The notes under the pieces are model-generated. The model was not told the origin of the DNA. It worked only from the letters and a program-made list of their open reading frames with translations, and searched no databases. From contig RQTK01000023.1 in the NCBI GenBank assembly GCA_003991915.1, forward strand, positions 573,131 through 637,130: a stretch of DNA of 64,000 bases. The letters are read 5' to 3'. Position 1 is the stretch's first letter. Every line of letters starts with the position of its first letter. Source of the DNA: Elysia chlorotica. Its lineage: Eukaryota; Mollusca; Gastropoda; Plakobranchidae. The position numbers and the translations under genes were made by a program. This document shows, one piece after another, positions 12,601-23,900 of the stretch.

Positions 12601-15265
12601 TATTTCAAGTTGCAATTTTAACAATACTTTTAATAAAAATAAAAAAGCATTGTTTAAATGTTATTTTCTTTTTCTTACAAATGTTATTAGAATAAATTTA
12701 CTCTTGAGGCATGTTATTCTGTTGCTTATTGGTTGAATAGACAAGGATACTGTTGATAGAACTGAAATATTTGGTTAAAATGAAAGACACACCTGTTCAG
12801 TGTAAGTTGAAAGAGAATTCAATCCTTTTTGTTTGTTTTCAAAGTAAAAAATGTTTCAAATCGTAAAATTCATCCTTTCATTAGTGTTTGAACAAAAGTA
12901 AGACTAACTTCTCTCCCTTTTTTTCTTTGCTCTCCATCAGATATGACAAGGATGGACACACTCGCGGCACCCCAGAGGTCCAGCCTCCTAACCCTATCAG
13001 GTTGGAGTGGGACCTCAACAAACAGGTGAGGAGAGAGTGGGAGGAAAAAGCAAAATCAAAGACAGAGGCACATAGCCGATCACAATCACGCATGCAACAG
13101 ACATTGAATGGAATTTATTAAAACAAAGAAAGGTTATCAGTCAAGAGAAAGACAGAAAGAAAAAAGAATATAAACATCCTTTTGTGCGTTGTGCCTTTCT
13201 TTTCTATAGTTTGCTTTTATCATTTTTTTTAAATAACGATAATTGATAGGTATTTATCTTTCTGTGCGCTTACTTTTTCCTTCCATGTGTCACCTTTATT
13301 TTCTCTTCACTTCTCTTTCAGTGCCAACAAGTTATTGAGTCGAGCCTTCAGGTTGCCCGAGCTCTTGCCAATGACGTGGATCTACACATAATGATGTTCA
13401 CAGACTTTGGCAAAGGTTTCGTCAAGACCTGTAAAGTCAGCCCTGACGCCTTCATCCAAACAGCCATTCAGCTGACCTACTTCAGAGTGAGTTCCAGGGT
13501 TGCACTGCTGGGTCATTAGACTTTTTGGAATGCACATGGATTAAGGATTGTCTCCTCTGGTTTTTAAATGGTTTTCGTGAATATTTTCAGACGAAAATAA
13601 TTTTTGTGTGTGGGTTTTACATTATTTAGTGACCTGAGATTTAACTCTTGCTCATTTTTATGCTTGAAAAAGGAAGATTGTTCAGTTTAAGATACCTTCA
13701 AAGTTCTGATAGAATCCGTGAGTTGTATTAAACCAACAAATTTTTCCAAACTATTAGATATCCATGTAATACAAAATCATATTTTAAGAAATGGGCAAAG
13801 GAAGTCGAAGCAGCTAAATATCTTACTTCTGTCATTGTACTAGGATATTTAGAGAAAATATGTGATTTTACCTTTTCAAACCTATTAAATTTTTGTAACA
13901 TGTATTATGTAGCCTCCTAGAGATTTTACTTCGTAGTATACAATTGAACTGAAGTTGGCAATTTAAACTGCAATTGGTTTTTATGCTTTTGGACCAAAGT
14001 CAACATTGGCAATGAAATGTACAATAACTCGACAAAGGTGTTATTTGTTTCGAAGTAAAATTGATACAAATAATAAGTCACAAAAAACGGATGTTGGGGA
14101 CAAAATCAGTACATGCTTTCCCTTTCTATCCAGCTGGAGAACCACTTCTGTCTGACCTACGAGTCCTCCATGACGCGACTTTTCCGTGAAGGACGCACAG
14201 AGACGGTCCGTTCCTGCACAGCCCAGACCTGTGCCTTTGCGCGGGCAGTGTGTGAAAAGAAGCCGGTGAGTGTCTGATCTGGTGGGAATAGAATTTGTTC
14301 TCTAAACATGCACAAGAAGAAGCCACAAAGAAGCTGAATATGAGTTTTTTTTTTTAAAGAAATCATAGGATTTTTTGCAGCTGGTTTATCTGTTTAAAAA
14401 ATCACTAAAACCGTAATTACAGATGGTTTCAGTTTGTAAGTTATTATTTTAGAAAGTGATTCAATCCTTTTCTGCAAAATTAATGAAATGTGGATTACAC
14501 CTGTCTATGTAATTTGATTCATGTTCTTAAAATTTTTTCAATTATTTGCGACTAAAACTCTGGGGATGTTCAACAGATGAAAGATCGCTCAAAAGAACAA
14601 AGAGTGTTAACAACAAGTTTTAAAGCAATGGATCAGATAACTCAGGCTATAATGCTACTGATAATGTATCACAAGCATGAAGTTGTGGTAGAGAATCTCA
14701 ACTGGCATCCCTATCTTAGACAGATAACTCTCAGTGATGTTGCTGTGGCCAATTTTCCTTAAATGTATGAATTTTAAGTTGTAAAAAAAAAACAAAAAAA
14801 TGTCAATGAAATCCGTCAAAGTACTTATCTTTTGTGATCCAATATGCAAAAAGGTTCAGTAAAAAAAAACAAAACAAAAAAATTCGAGTTGGCATCAACA
14901 TCACTCTGCTTATTCTCATGTCATCACCATTGTTTTGTTTGTATTCCAGAAAACAGAGTGCATTAAGCTGATGCGCGATGCTGCGGAGACCCACCAGCAG
15001 CAGTACCGTGACACGATGACTGGTGCTGGCATTGATCGACACCTGTTCTGCCTGTATGTCGTGTCCAAGTACCTGGGCGTGGACTCCCCCTTCCTAGCCA
15101 AAGCTCTCATGGAACCATGGAAACTGTCTACCAGTCAGGTCTGTGTGGGCTTGTGTTGTTTGTTTGGCTGGGTGTGTTGGTCCCTGTCAGGCTATTCGAC
15201 TCTCTTTGTCCCTTTGTATATCTGTCTATTGTCTCTATTTCTATCACTTTCTTTCTCTCTCTCTT

Positions 15266-15310
<45 letters not shown>

Positions 15311-17456
15311 CTCTCTCTCTCTCTCCTTCTCTCTCTCTCTCTCTTTTTTTTTGCATGTCATGTGCAAGTCTTTACACAAGGATAAATATCACTCGAAAAA
15401 AATGTTCACTTTAATACTCTTCACCTATTTTACTTTCTTACACAAATAACTGTCTTTAAAACCATCTATATCTCAATCTCCAATAATGTTATTAACCTTT
15501 TTGATTTTCTCTCCTGGCGTGGACCATCAGACCCCCCATCAGCAGACTGATCGCCTGGACTTGAAGAAACACCCGGACCGCATCTGTGGAGGCGGAGGCT
15601 TTGGGCCCGTCACTGACGACGGCTACGGTGTCTCCTACATGATTGCTGGCGAAGATACCATCTTCTTCCATATATCCTGCAAAAAATCTTGCTCACACAC
15701 GGTACCATAAAAAAAAAAACTTAGTTATCCTTTGCAAATGTATAAGTTTTTTTTTTTATTAAATCATTGAAAATACTATAAAAAAATTAAATAAGAGTAT
15801 TATAAGATAATCTGCTAGGATTTTAAATTCAGCGGAAATAACCTCAATATTGTTTTTCAGATTGTCAGATATGTGTGTCCTACTTATCCACCTATTTCAA
15901 TATATAATTGATAGCTCAGGGTCTTTTTTTTTTGTCTGCCTATAAAGCTCCCAGTACTCCTATTTACGAAGTGGTTTAAGGCGAAAAATTTCATTTAGAT
16001 TTTTGGATGAAAATTGATTTTGATATTTTGTTTAGCTTATTGTAGTGAAATCAATACTAGATTTGAACCCATTAAGCGCACCGTGCCAGTTGACGGCCTT
16101 GCTGTGAAAGAAGTACTGGTTCCGCTCACGGCTACTTCACCGACTTAGCACCTCCCTACTGGGCACTGAGGGATTCCGAGTAACGGCCACTAGTAGTGGG
16201 CCTTCATTCATCCTTTATTCCTATTTTTTCCATCATATGAGAAACTCGTGAATGGGTGTACAGGCTCTTAAAATACCAACCAATGAAATCAATGAATAGT
16301 TCAGCTAATTTCAACATAACTATACTTTGTTTACATGATGACACTCAATTTCCTCTTGAAAGCCACAATCGTTAACAATGTCTAACCAAGGAGCAGGTCC
16401 ACCAGGAAGGAAATTACTTACTCCTTAGCAAGTTTTAGGTTTTAGATGGTGAGAGTGATGATGATTTTGAGTGATGATAGTGGTAGTAGATCTAGTATTA
16501 GTAATGAAAGTGAAGGCGTGGAGCCGGTTAGATCTAGATCTAGACCTAGTGAGCCAGTGCCAAGAGCAGTTGAGTTAGATGTAGATAGGTAAGGAGATGT
16601 AGATCTAGGTGATGAAGAGACCTGAGTAACCATGTCAGCTAAGTACCCAATCTACTTCTCCATGCTTTTTACATGTTATTCTATTTATATTGTTTCGGCA
16701 ATGGTCAGAGAGAAAACTCAGGATCATTCTTGAAGTTAATGTTCACTTTTTCTGTTGCATGAATCTGCTACAGCTGGTTTATTCTTGGTTTGAGGGTATA
16801 AGACCTATACATTTTCTGAAAGCTAAATAAATTGTATACAACTTTAATTCTTACTATTTGGAGCTAAACATGTTGGATTCCAAGTTATTTGATAACAAAG
16901 TGGATATTTTATAGAATAGAAACTGTCATGGTCGCAAAACACGTTTATGGTACCAACAACCACTTCACAATTTTCTATTCCCTTTCAACTAAAAAAAAAT
17001 GACCCCTATATGAATTACCAAATACAACACAACACACTAAATACTAGTAACATTTGTAGGGTTAAAAGCATTGCTTTATCAAAAATTTAAAATGAAATGA
17101 TCAGAAGGTGCAAATGATCTTTATTCTTATAAGCATAAAGTTCATGACATCTTTTTAAATTATCTGAAAAATTGTATGTGCACTCAAGCTTAATGCAGTA
17201 GACTCTGTAAAAGTCAATGCTTTTTAAGTTTATTGTCACTTAGCGTAACTTTTTTTTTCTCGGATCTCCTTTTGTGAAATCTCATTGCTGTCATGAAAAG
17301 ACACATCCCCCTTTTTTTTTTTTTTTTTTTTTAATGTGGTCTGTTTTTACTAATACATGATTTTTTTTACTTTTTTTCAATCAGGATGCACACAAGTTTG
17401 GTGCCACCCTAGCTCAGAGTCTCAATGACATGAGGGATCTTTTCTCAAAAGATTAG
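540..17456 (+). CDS. CPT1: Carnitine O-palmitoyltransferase 1, C-terminal part (gene model)
   Basis: Outer mitochondrial membrane enzyme that moves long-chain acyl groups from CoA to carnitine, the controlled step of fatty-acid import for beta-oxidation. Exons: 540-647, 1010-1035, one of four alternatives (2045-2107, 4043-4105, 6704-6766, 8912-8974), 12941-13025, 13322-13486, 14134-14265, 14950-15138, 15531-15701, 17385-17456 (stop TAG). All junctions are GT-AG and phases agree, giving about 336 residues, close to the C-terminal share of a ~770-residue CPT1. Seen: [13 protein letters not shown], the catalytic-histidine motif [26 protein letters not shown] (TET carnitine motif), [24 protein letters not shown] (STS motif) and [16 protein letters not shown]. 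These favour CPT1 over CPT2, CROT or CRAT. The N-terminal half, including the membrane segments, lies left of the window. Introns are AT-rich and exons clearly less so. Confidence 0.97.
1010..1035 (+). CDS. CPT1: CPT1 26-nt microexon with the catalytic histidine
   Basis: Acceptor CTTTCTCAG ends at 1009 and donor GTAGGT starts at 1036. The exon encodes IGFNAEHS plus the first two bases of the next Trp codon. It carries the H of the universal AEHS(W) motif of carnitine acyltransferases. Its end phase (2) fits all four alternative exons downstream, each of which starts with the G that completes Trp. Confidence 0.93.
2045..2107 (+). CDS. CPT1: CPT1 alternative exon, version 1 (canonical-like)
   Basis: 63 nt between acceptor TTTCAG and donor GGTACT. 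After completing Trp it encodes [20 protein letters not shown] plus GG of a Gly codon finished by the A at 12941. It is the version closest to the vertebrate pattern ADAP-x3-HLWE-x-VM. An in-frame TAA lies at 2112, so read-through past the donor would terminate. Confidence 0.92.
2785..3185. repeat. Diverged short tandem repeat in the CPT1 intron between alternative exons 1 and 2
   Basis: The phrase ACACTTGCAAA and neighbours (GCTTGAG, TAGCC, TTTTTCATT) recur at about 2801, 2852, 2925, 3051 and 3110, at irregular intervals of roughly 50-75 bases or multiples. It is a degenerate minisatellite; any splicing role is speculation. Confidence 0.5.
3602..3648 (+). mobile_element. 5'-truncated SINE 3' end with 13-bp target-site duplication
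   Basis: A 47-bp insertion carrying TATAGTGCTGCTGTTGGA and a CCAACCCAACAA tail, identical in type to the 3' end of the full-length SINE at 62470-62738. It is flanked by a perfect 13-bp duplication, CAGCATAGCTACA, at 3589-3601 and 3649-3661. Confidence 0.85.
4043..4105 (+). CDS. CPT1: CPT1 alternative exon, version 2 (divergent)
   Basis: 63 nt between acceptor ACCTATAG and donor GTAACT, same entry and exit phase as the other versions. It encodes [20 protein letters not shown] plus GG. The DAP core is kept, but the usual aromatic LWE is replaced by TVE, making it the most divergent version. The open frame, both splice sites and the exact length argue against chance. Confidence 0.85.
5077..5155. 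repeat. Two-copy ~40-bp tandem duplication in CPT1 intron
   Basis: CTTAGATACAAATGTCAGCA-G-AGCTTTTATATTTT occurs twice in succession with few differences. Confidence 0.8.
6704..6766 (+). CDS. CPT1: CPT1 alternative exon, version 3
   Basis: 63 nt between a pyrimidine-rich acceptor ending TTTCACCCCAG and donor GTAATG. It encodes [20 protein letters not shown] plus GG. The ADAP and QLWE elements align with versions 1 and 4, and phases are identical. Confidence 0.92.
8912..8974 (+). CDS. CPT1: CPT1 alternative exon, version 4
   Basis: 63 nt between acceptor TAATTGTAG and donor GTAACA. It encodes [20 protein letters not shown] plus GG. It is closest to version 3 (shared MxQLWE core), suggesting these two are the most recent duplicates. 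Confidence 0.92.
9000..12900. other. CPT1 intron between alternative exon 4 and the constitutive exon
   Basis: AT-rich, with pyrimidine stretches (for example 10496-10535). I found no further copy of the 63-nt exon, no other coding exon and no recognisable mobile element in it. Confidence 0.6.
12941..13025 (+). CDS. CPT1: CPT1 constitutive exon after the alternative cassette
   Basis: Acceptor CTCCATCAG, donor GTGAGG, 85 nt, entry phase 2 and exit phase 0. It encodes (G)[20 protein letters not shown] then LEWDLNKQ, matching the CPT1 block LGYxxDGHCKG...YPxRLQWD. Confidence 0.94.
13322..13486 (+). CDS. CPT1: CPT1 exon ([20 protein letters not shown] block)
   Basis: Acceptor CTCTTTCAG, donor GTGAGT, 165 nt (55 codons), phase 0 to 0. 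It contains [19 protein letters not shown] followed by [11 protein letters not shown], corresponding to the F-x-FGKGIIKKCRTSPDAF region near CoA contacts in CPT1. Confidence 0.95.
14134..14265 (+). CDS. CPT1: CPT1 exon with GRTETVRS carnitine-binding motif
   Basis: Acceptor TTCTATCCAG, donor GTGAGT, 132 nt (44 codons), phase 0 to 0. It reads [20 protein letters not shown] then [15 protein letters not shown], the most conserved block of the family. The TET triad contacts carnitine in related enzymes. Confidence 0.96.
14950..15138 (+). CDS. CPT1: CPT1 exon with STS motif
   Basis: Acceptor TTGTATTCCAG, donor GTCTGT, 189 nt (63 codons). It contains [20 protein letters not shown] and EPWKLSTSQ; the STS motif lines the carnitine site in this family. 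A CT microsatellite begins about 100 nt after the donor. Confidence 0.96.
15244..15350. repeat. (CT)n microsatellite
   Basis: Nearly pure CT run with short T interruptions in the CPT1 intron after the STS-motif exon. The long Ser/Leu ORFs over it are repeat artefacts. Confidence 0.95.
15531..15701 (+). CDS. CPT1: CPT1 exon with [16 protein letters not shown] motif
   Basis: Acceptor GGACCATCAG, donor GTACCA, 171 nt (57 codons), phase 0 to 0. It reads [20 protein letters not shown] then [20 protein letters not shown], the signature near the carnitine acyltransferase C-terminus. Confidence 0.96.
16072..17065 (+). mobile_element. Decayed piggyBac-like element remnant in CPT1 intron
   Basis: From 16378 a broken frame reads [16 protein letters not shown], and further on, after stops and a shift, [10 protein letters not shown] and [17 protein letters not shown]. 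An acidic, serine-rich start with RKLL followed by D/E-S-D-D-D is typical of piggyBac-type transposase N-termini. Possible ends are TTGAACCC at 16073-16080 and GGGTTAA at 17059-17065, resembling piggyBac CCC/GGG termini beside TTAA, but one flank is altered. No catalytic domain remains. Function is lost; the assignment rests on composition and motif order only. Confidence 0.45.
17385..17456 (+). CDS. CPT1: CPT1 terminal coding exon
   Basis: Acceptor TTTTTTTCAATCAG, then 23 codons [23 protein letters not shown] and TAG. It matches the CPT1 C-terminal helix (RFGRHLKEAMxDI). Confidence 0.93.
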   Translation, partial: DAHKFGATLAQSLNDMRDLFSKD

Positions 17457-19252
17457 AATCATCAACACAAGTAGTTTGGGCCAGACAGAAGCACTGGCAG
17501 TGAATCAGCCACTCACTCATTTGCTGTCCAGAGTCATATTTCTTCCACAATTCATGGACCAAGTTGGGATTTTTTGGCTTGGGGAGGAAGAAACTCTAGC
17601 ATTAAACTGGGGTTCATGAGGATTGGACAGTGTGGAGTGGACTCATTTGTCCAGAGGACTCCGCGCTAAGCCTTAGTGCAGGCTGTGGCCAATGTTATGT
17701 TACCTTTGGTTTGACTTAACCATATCAAGTCTTGTTTTATCAAACTATTTCCACATATTCTTTCCTGATAAACCCTGTGGCCACGCATCTTCTTTTCATC
17801 TTTTAAATGCTATTATTAGATAAGATTTTGTGTTTTAAACAGCTCATAATATGATGATTGTAATTTATTACTTTAAACATTTCATGAATACTTTTTTTAT
17901 TGATCTGAAGGTATAGAGAACTTTTATAAGTTCTATGATTTTATAAAATCTTTTAAAGATGGTGGACTTTGAATTGTGACAAAATCTGAAACAACGTGCT
18001 TGAAAAACTATAATACTCTCTAGGGGTTTACAAAATGAATATAGTAATTTAATTCTCTCAATCAAATGTGTGTCTACATTATCTGTCCTTATATATTGTA
18101 ACTACAGTGTATCATGTGGGAGACTTATTTTTAAAAATTGCTTTTTTTTCTTATACTAGTGAACATAAGCATATGCCTGTTGTGTGTGTCTTTTTTTAAA
18201 CAAAAAAAAGCAGACTATAACAGATTGATCTACACCTCAAAGGTTTTTAATAAATGTCTTTGTTTCTCTTAAACAATTATAACATTTTGAGGATACCATA
18301 CCATTCCCTCAGCTCAAAACAGTTTATTTTTGTCTGTTCTGATGTTCACTATAAAAACTTTAATGCCGCTAATCAATGCAAACATGAGATGATAAATTCT
18401 CTCTTTCAAATTTGTTTTTATCATAGGGTGTTTCTAGTGCAGATTTTGCTCGTGCAAAGAACATTATCAGCCTTTGTTATTGTGGATTCTTCTTTGTGCA
18501 TTCATTTGTATGTTTTGTTTTGCATTTTTTAAAGTTAAAATGAATTGAATTTTTTTCCACCTGAAGTTGACTTATATATTATATTATGATACAGATTAGA
18601 GTTTGACAAAGATAGCTTTCAGTCTACATTTACAAGTTTTATATCATTTCAACATATTCTTTCCTGATCAACATTTTTAATTGTTTACAAGAATACTATC
18701 AAGTTTTTCATGCTTTCCCCCCATTTTTCATTCATAAAATTGTGTAACCTATAATTAAGAGGCAAACCGATACTGGTCAGAAAATTTAGCAAATCTAGAA
18801 CTTAACTGAGAAATAATAAATTATTATGGTTTTGAGGAATAAAGGAAAAGGTTTAGAAAAGCTTGCAACAGCACAAAACCACATTGAGATTACAAGGGAT
18901 GGATATGGTTTGTGTGCAGCTTGAGATAAGGTGCATATGGCTATATCTACTCAGAAAGTCGAATGTCATCAATGAAAAGAGTTAGGCAACATGGGTATGG
19001 TTTCATTTATTTAGTAATTTGACGAAATAGATGTTGCATTCATCTTGTATGGGGACAAGAGTTTTTCGTGGAGTTAAACAAGTTATGTTCATAAGCAGAT
19101 TTGTCTTGTTCATGGGGCATGATGAATGTAAAAGTCTAACCTGATTTCGCTCTTAAACCACATTATTCCAGGGAACCTTTTTTTTTTTACAATTATTTTT
19201 ACTTGTACTCTGAATTGATAGTAAAAGATTATTATCATTACTGTTGTTGTTG

Positions 19253-19299
<47 letters not shown>

Positions 19300-20130
19300 G
19301 TTTGTATTTTTAGTAGTAGTATAATTATTAGACATACATGTTTAGATTTTATTTTGTTTCATATAACCATGTCTGTTACGTGTACTATTTAATTATCAGC
19401 TTATGTTGCTTGTTCTACCTGTTCTGATGTGGCTTCTAGCATCCCTCATTGCACAAGGGCCTAGCACAATAATTGTAAATCAGGTTAAAACAGTTTAGGA
19501 TGATGAACTACTTGACATCTTAAGAGTTTAAATGTGCGAAAATTTAAGTCTGGTGTTACAAGGCAGTTTTTAATGAGAGTAAATTTACTAAATCTTTTGA
19601 CTATTTAGTATTATTATTGCATAACGCATCAATGTGCTATTTAGTACTTGCATAATGCATCAGTGTAATCCTTTTCAATATTAATGGTTATCTGTGTGAC
19701 ACTTTTAGTATACTGACAATATTGAGGCTTTGAATATCTAAAATGTTATTTTTGTGTTTCTTACAAATATGTTAATAATTATTTTTTTCTTATAAGTTAA
19801 AGCTTTGCACTGTTTCACTTTCTTACTTAATTTTGTTCCAAGTGTAAACAAAAAGGTTTGACACATTATTGTTTTTTGTGTGCATTGTTTCATTATTCAC
19901 ATTTTAAGTCTGTTTTTACCTTGGAATTTAATTTCAAATCTACCACACATGAAGGCTATGTATTATTATCTTATGGTTCTGTAGCCTTGACAAGTCTATC
20001 TAAAGCATAAATGATGTTTCATGTTTGAGTTCTAGAGGTTTCTATTCCATACTCATGTTATTGATTTGTGTGGGCCAACACTCATTTCAAAGTTTTTAGT
20101 AATAAAAGATACTCAACATGAAAAGTCAAT
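17457..20130 (+). other. Probable CPT1 3' untranslated region and downstream flank
   Basis: AT-rich sequence following the stop codon with no coding exon. Candidate poly(A) signals AATAAA lie at 18248-18253 and 20101-20106, among others. The true 3' end cannot be fixed from sequence. Confidence 0.5.
19242..19302. repeat. (TGT)n(TAT)n microsatellite
   Basis: Short TGT run passing into a pure ATT/TAT run of about 45 bases. Confidence 0.95.
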
Positions 20131-20303
20131 TTTGTTATGTGTTTTTATTTTATGCTGTTCACTTAAACACATTATTTCTGAGACATCTGTGTTGTGCATT
20201 TATATTGAATATATAATTCAACCCACAGAAACTTGATGACAAAAACACTGTTCATTGGACAGCATTCAGTTGATGCTTGTACTTTAGTGTGCACTAAGAG
20301 CCA

Positions 20304-20371
<68 letters not shown>
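20304..20371. repeat. (AAT)n microsatellite
   Basis: About 22 perfect AAT units. Confidence 0.95.
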
Positions 20372-21074
20372 TAAAATTGGTACCTTACATTACAATGCTG
20401 TACTCAAAAAGCTGTTGTAGGTGCTTTAATGTAAAATAGTTAAATAAATACAGTGCTGAGTTCAGATCATAACAATATTAATTATATTTTCAAATAAATC
20501 ATAATTATTTGTAAAATGTTTGACAAATATGTCCTCTATAGGGCAGAGTTTTCACCACAAAATAGAAATCTGGAAAACAAAATGTTTAATTAAGATTTCA
20601 AAGCTCCTATATCAGTCAGATTATTCCAATTTTGTGGGTGAAAGCGTCGGCGGAAATTGTTGACCAATTTGGAGGTTTATTTATGATTATGTTTTTATAA
20701 TTTGATCTCAATTTACAATTTAGAGTATAGAATAATTACATAAAGGTGCAATAAATCATACAAATATCTAAAAGAATGAGTGTTTTATAAATGGTGGTGC
20801 AAATTTTGTAGGTTACGCCTTTTTCAACTGGTAGTGGTACCTATTGCAACTCTTCGAGGAGAATAGAAGCTGTTGAATGCTCATCCTTTTTTTTTAAAAA
20901 CAAATTTCTAGCACCATTGTTGTACTATTTTATGTTGTTTTCCTTTGTAAATGTCAGCTAAACAAGAATCGCAATACACTGGAGTCGAATTTTTGTAGCA
21001 CTAGCGCATTTGTCAGAAGTTGAGCTGTTTTGGGGGAAAATATTTTGTGTACATTTTTTAATATACATGTACAT

Positions 21075-21320
21075 TAGGGGTGTTGGAAGGACTATGAATA
21101 GGACTTGTGAAGGTTTCGGGTTCTAACCCCGGCAAGGTAAATTTATTCTGAGCTCCCTATGTCACCCACCACGAAATGAGTAGCTGAACCTCTTAAATCA
21201 CGACAAGAGTAAAGTGTGGAAACCTAATGGCAACCTACCTCGCTATACCTTTTACCTAGTGCAATCAGAAGTTGAGTTGGTTCAACGTCCAACGTCAGCA
21301 CTATACATAAAGGCTAAAAT
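21075..21320 (+). mobile_element. tRNA-derived SINE, diverged
   Basis: A B-box-like GGTTTCGGGTTCTAACCCC near 21113 is followed by a body with AACGTCCAAC and CAGCACTATAC near 21280-21305, resembling parts of the family 3' end at 62470-62738. Confidence 0.5.
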
Positions 21321-21459
21321 CGGGACTCCAACTCTAAAGCTCTGCCAGGAGCATAGGGCCGACTTTACTTAAAATGCATTTTATAATGTGCTTAATTTGA
21401 TCTGACATTAACAAGTGTTGTGTCATTCACATCAAAGTAGTAGTCGAAAATAGAAGGTG

Positions 21460-21835
21460 TAAAGAAAAGGGACTCGCTCATCAATGAAATACGTCTGAAT
21501 AAAGATCCCTCATTAGATCAGTCTACGATGTACTGCCATCCAACGCAAATCTCGTACCGTGGGGAAAGAAAGACCGCACTTGGCTGTTGTGCCAAGGCAG
21601 ACAGACCACGCAGTTTGTGTCGAGCTCTTGCAAATCGCCCTCAAAATCGTCCTCTCACAGAGGCGATATACATGGAGGCATTACAGATTCCCCCAAGTAC
21701 ATGCCACAATAAACTGCTATTAAACAGGCTTAACGAGAGACCACAGTCTCTGAAACAAGTGCAGTAATATTCGAAACAGAGTGAGGTGCTAAGTCATGCA
21801 CGGGAGTGCCAGGCGGTAGATGATGATGATGATAA
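21460..21835 (+). other. Possible retroelement 3' fragment ending in (GAT)n
   Basis: A GC-richer block with a 79-codon open frame (21528-21767) ends in GGGAGTGCCAGGCGGTAGA followed by TGATGATGATGAT. Ending in a short microsatellite is common for LINE or SINE 3' ends. I do not recognise the protein. Confidence 0.25.
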
Positions 21836-21839
21836 AAGT

Positions 21840-23690
21840 TATAAAAAAAATTATTATGGTAGGCCCATACGTGTTACAAAATAATAATAAAAAAAAATAC
21901 AATTACAATCATTAAATATTATTTTAGATCTATATTTTTAATTAAAAATTAGAGTCCACTGATAACAAAGACGTGGATATGACCGTTGTTAAATTACTTT
22001 TTGTTTCTAAACAATTGCGTTCTTTTAAAGGAGTCATAGGCCCTACCTTAAATAAAGAAATGAGGACTAGGTTTAATGAAATAAGAACAAAAGAATCTTG
22101 TTTCCATGTGTAGTCTAGTCTAGATTTACATCTGTGTGACTTTCCTTTAATTTATTCTCTAAATGAAACTTCGTTCGACTCTTGGTCCTTATTACTTCCT
22201 TTGTTATGATTTTAAAATGCCAACTTGAAAAAAAGGCATTCATTGTTTTACCCTTCCTTCTTTGCTAATGGGCTAAATGTAGGGTCTATAACTTAGCCTA
22301 AGTTCAATTTGTTATACTCGGTGAACATCAGGTTTTGTTGTTGTTGTTGTTGTTTTTTGTTTTTGTTGGTTTTTTTTTTCCAGAAATATGCACAAATTCA
22401 TTTCCTCCACACACGTTTTACCCATAGAACCTTGGACGCTCATCCCGTAAAAATAGCATGCACATTATTTATGTAATTCATAGGGATCCCTAAAGCATAA
22501 TACTAACCAGCAACGCTTGATATATTGACCCTCTGCTACGGGTTATTCCCCACACCCAGGAACAATCGCGGCGCATGTAGCAATAACAATAAAAGTTAAT
22601 TTATGGACCTGACAATGAGTGCGAAGAGCCAGGCTCAGGCTAGCTAACAATGAGCTAATAAAATTTGGTCACCTTAACTTGCGAAAATAAACAAAAGCCT
22701 ACATAATTTATCCATGCTGGTAACTTCAGCGCGAGGGGGCATTTCGGTGCCCGATCTTTCGTCGTTTTTTTTTTCAAAATCAATTCACGTTTTTTTATTT
22801 CCAAACTAATTCATCCTAATATAAAGATATCCTTATTTTTTAACCGCTTATGCCCCCAATGATTCATTTAACTGCTTTGCTTTTTATTGTTATTTTATTA
22901 TTAATATTTTGAGAATATTTTTATATTGATTCCAATGTTTTAACAATATTAATGTTTATTTTGTTTATTCAGTCTATGTCATATTTAGATAACATTTCCT
23001 TTAGAAACCTTGCTTATTCTACTTTTTTTCTTTAAATGTAGGCCGTCTATTTGGATAATTTGTTTTATTTCTTTTGAATGGCGTTGCGATTGAGGTATTT
23101 GTTCTTGGTCCATGGCCACCATTATTGTCATAAATTCAAAAAAGTTTATCCTTGTTAATTTTTAGGCAGAATAATAACAGTTGTCGAACTATAAAGTTGT
23201 GTTCTAAATGAAAAGCCTGTTCACCTTCATCTTCTTCTTCTTCTTCTTCTTCTTCTTCTTCTTCTACCTTTGGGCTCTAACATCTCTGTCATGGATCTTT
23301 TTTTTTTCTTCTTCTTCTTTTATTTCTTTATTAAAAAAAATAAATAAGTACGGCTTGATGTAACTGCAATAATGTATATCTTGAGAAAATTGTAACGCCT
23401 GTAGGATTACGTACACAAATATCACTATTAGGCCTTCACTCCTCGAGTGGCGTAGAGCCTATATCACTGAGCTAGCAGAATGGCATTTACATACATACAT
23501 GTTTTGTTTGTTTTGCTGTTGTAATTTTTTAGATTTTTTCCCTTAAAGGAAAGATTTGTTCCTCTCTTCCTCGTTCACGTGAAATTGATGCATTTTAGCA
23601 TTAACATTTTCATGAGATATAATTATAAAGACTAGCCAACTGATGTAATGTAGGACAAGCCATAGTGCCGGCCCAGTTACAATAAATCGT
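21840..23690. other. AT-rich intergenic stretch
   Basis: Contains a GTT run (22333-22352), a CTT run (23230-23266) and poly-T tracts. I see no supported gene. Confidence 0.6.
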
Positions 23691-23900
23691 TCAGCCAATC
23701 TAATCAAATCCACACCTCTCTCTAGCCTAACGCTGCAGCAGCTGGGAATGAAATTGTCTGCCCGTCAGTCAGAAACCTGAACCTGAGCGGCGCCGGTTCG
23801 AGGAGGCAGCGGTGCTAGGCCTAGCGACACCCCGGACTGAACTCTCTCTAAGCAGGACATTTTGTTATTTCGCTCGAAGCTTGCATACGACGCAGAGAAA

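Noticed and set aside
14935..15414. 159-codon ORF covering the CPT1 STS exon
   Set aside because: The first part is the true exon (14950-15138); the rest is intron and CT microsatellite.
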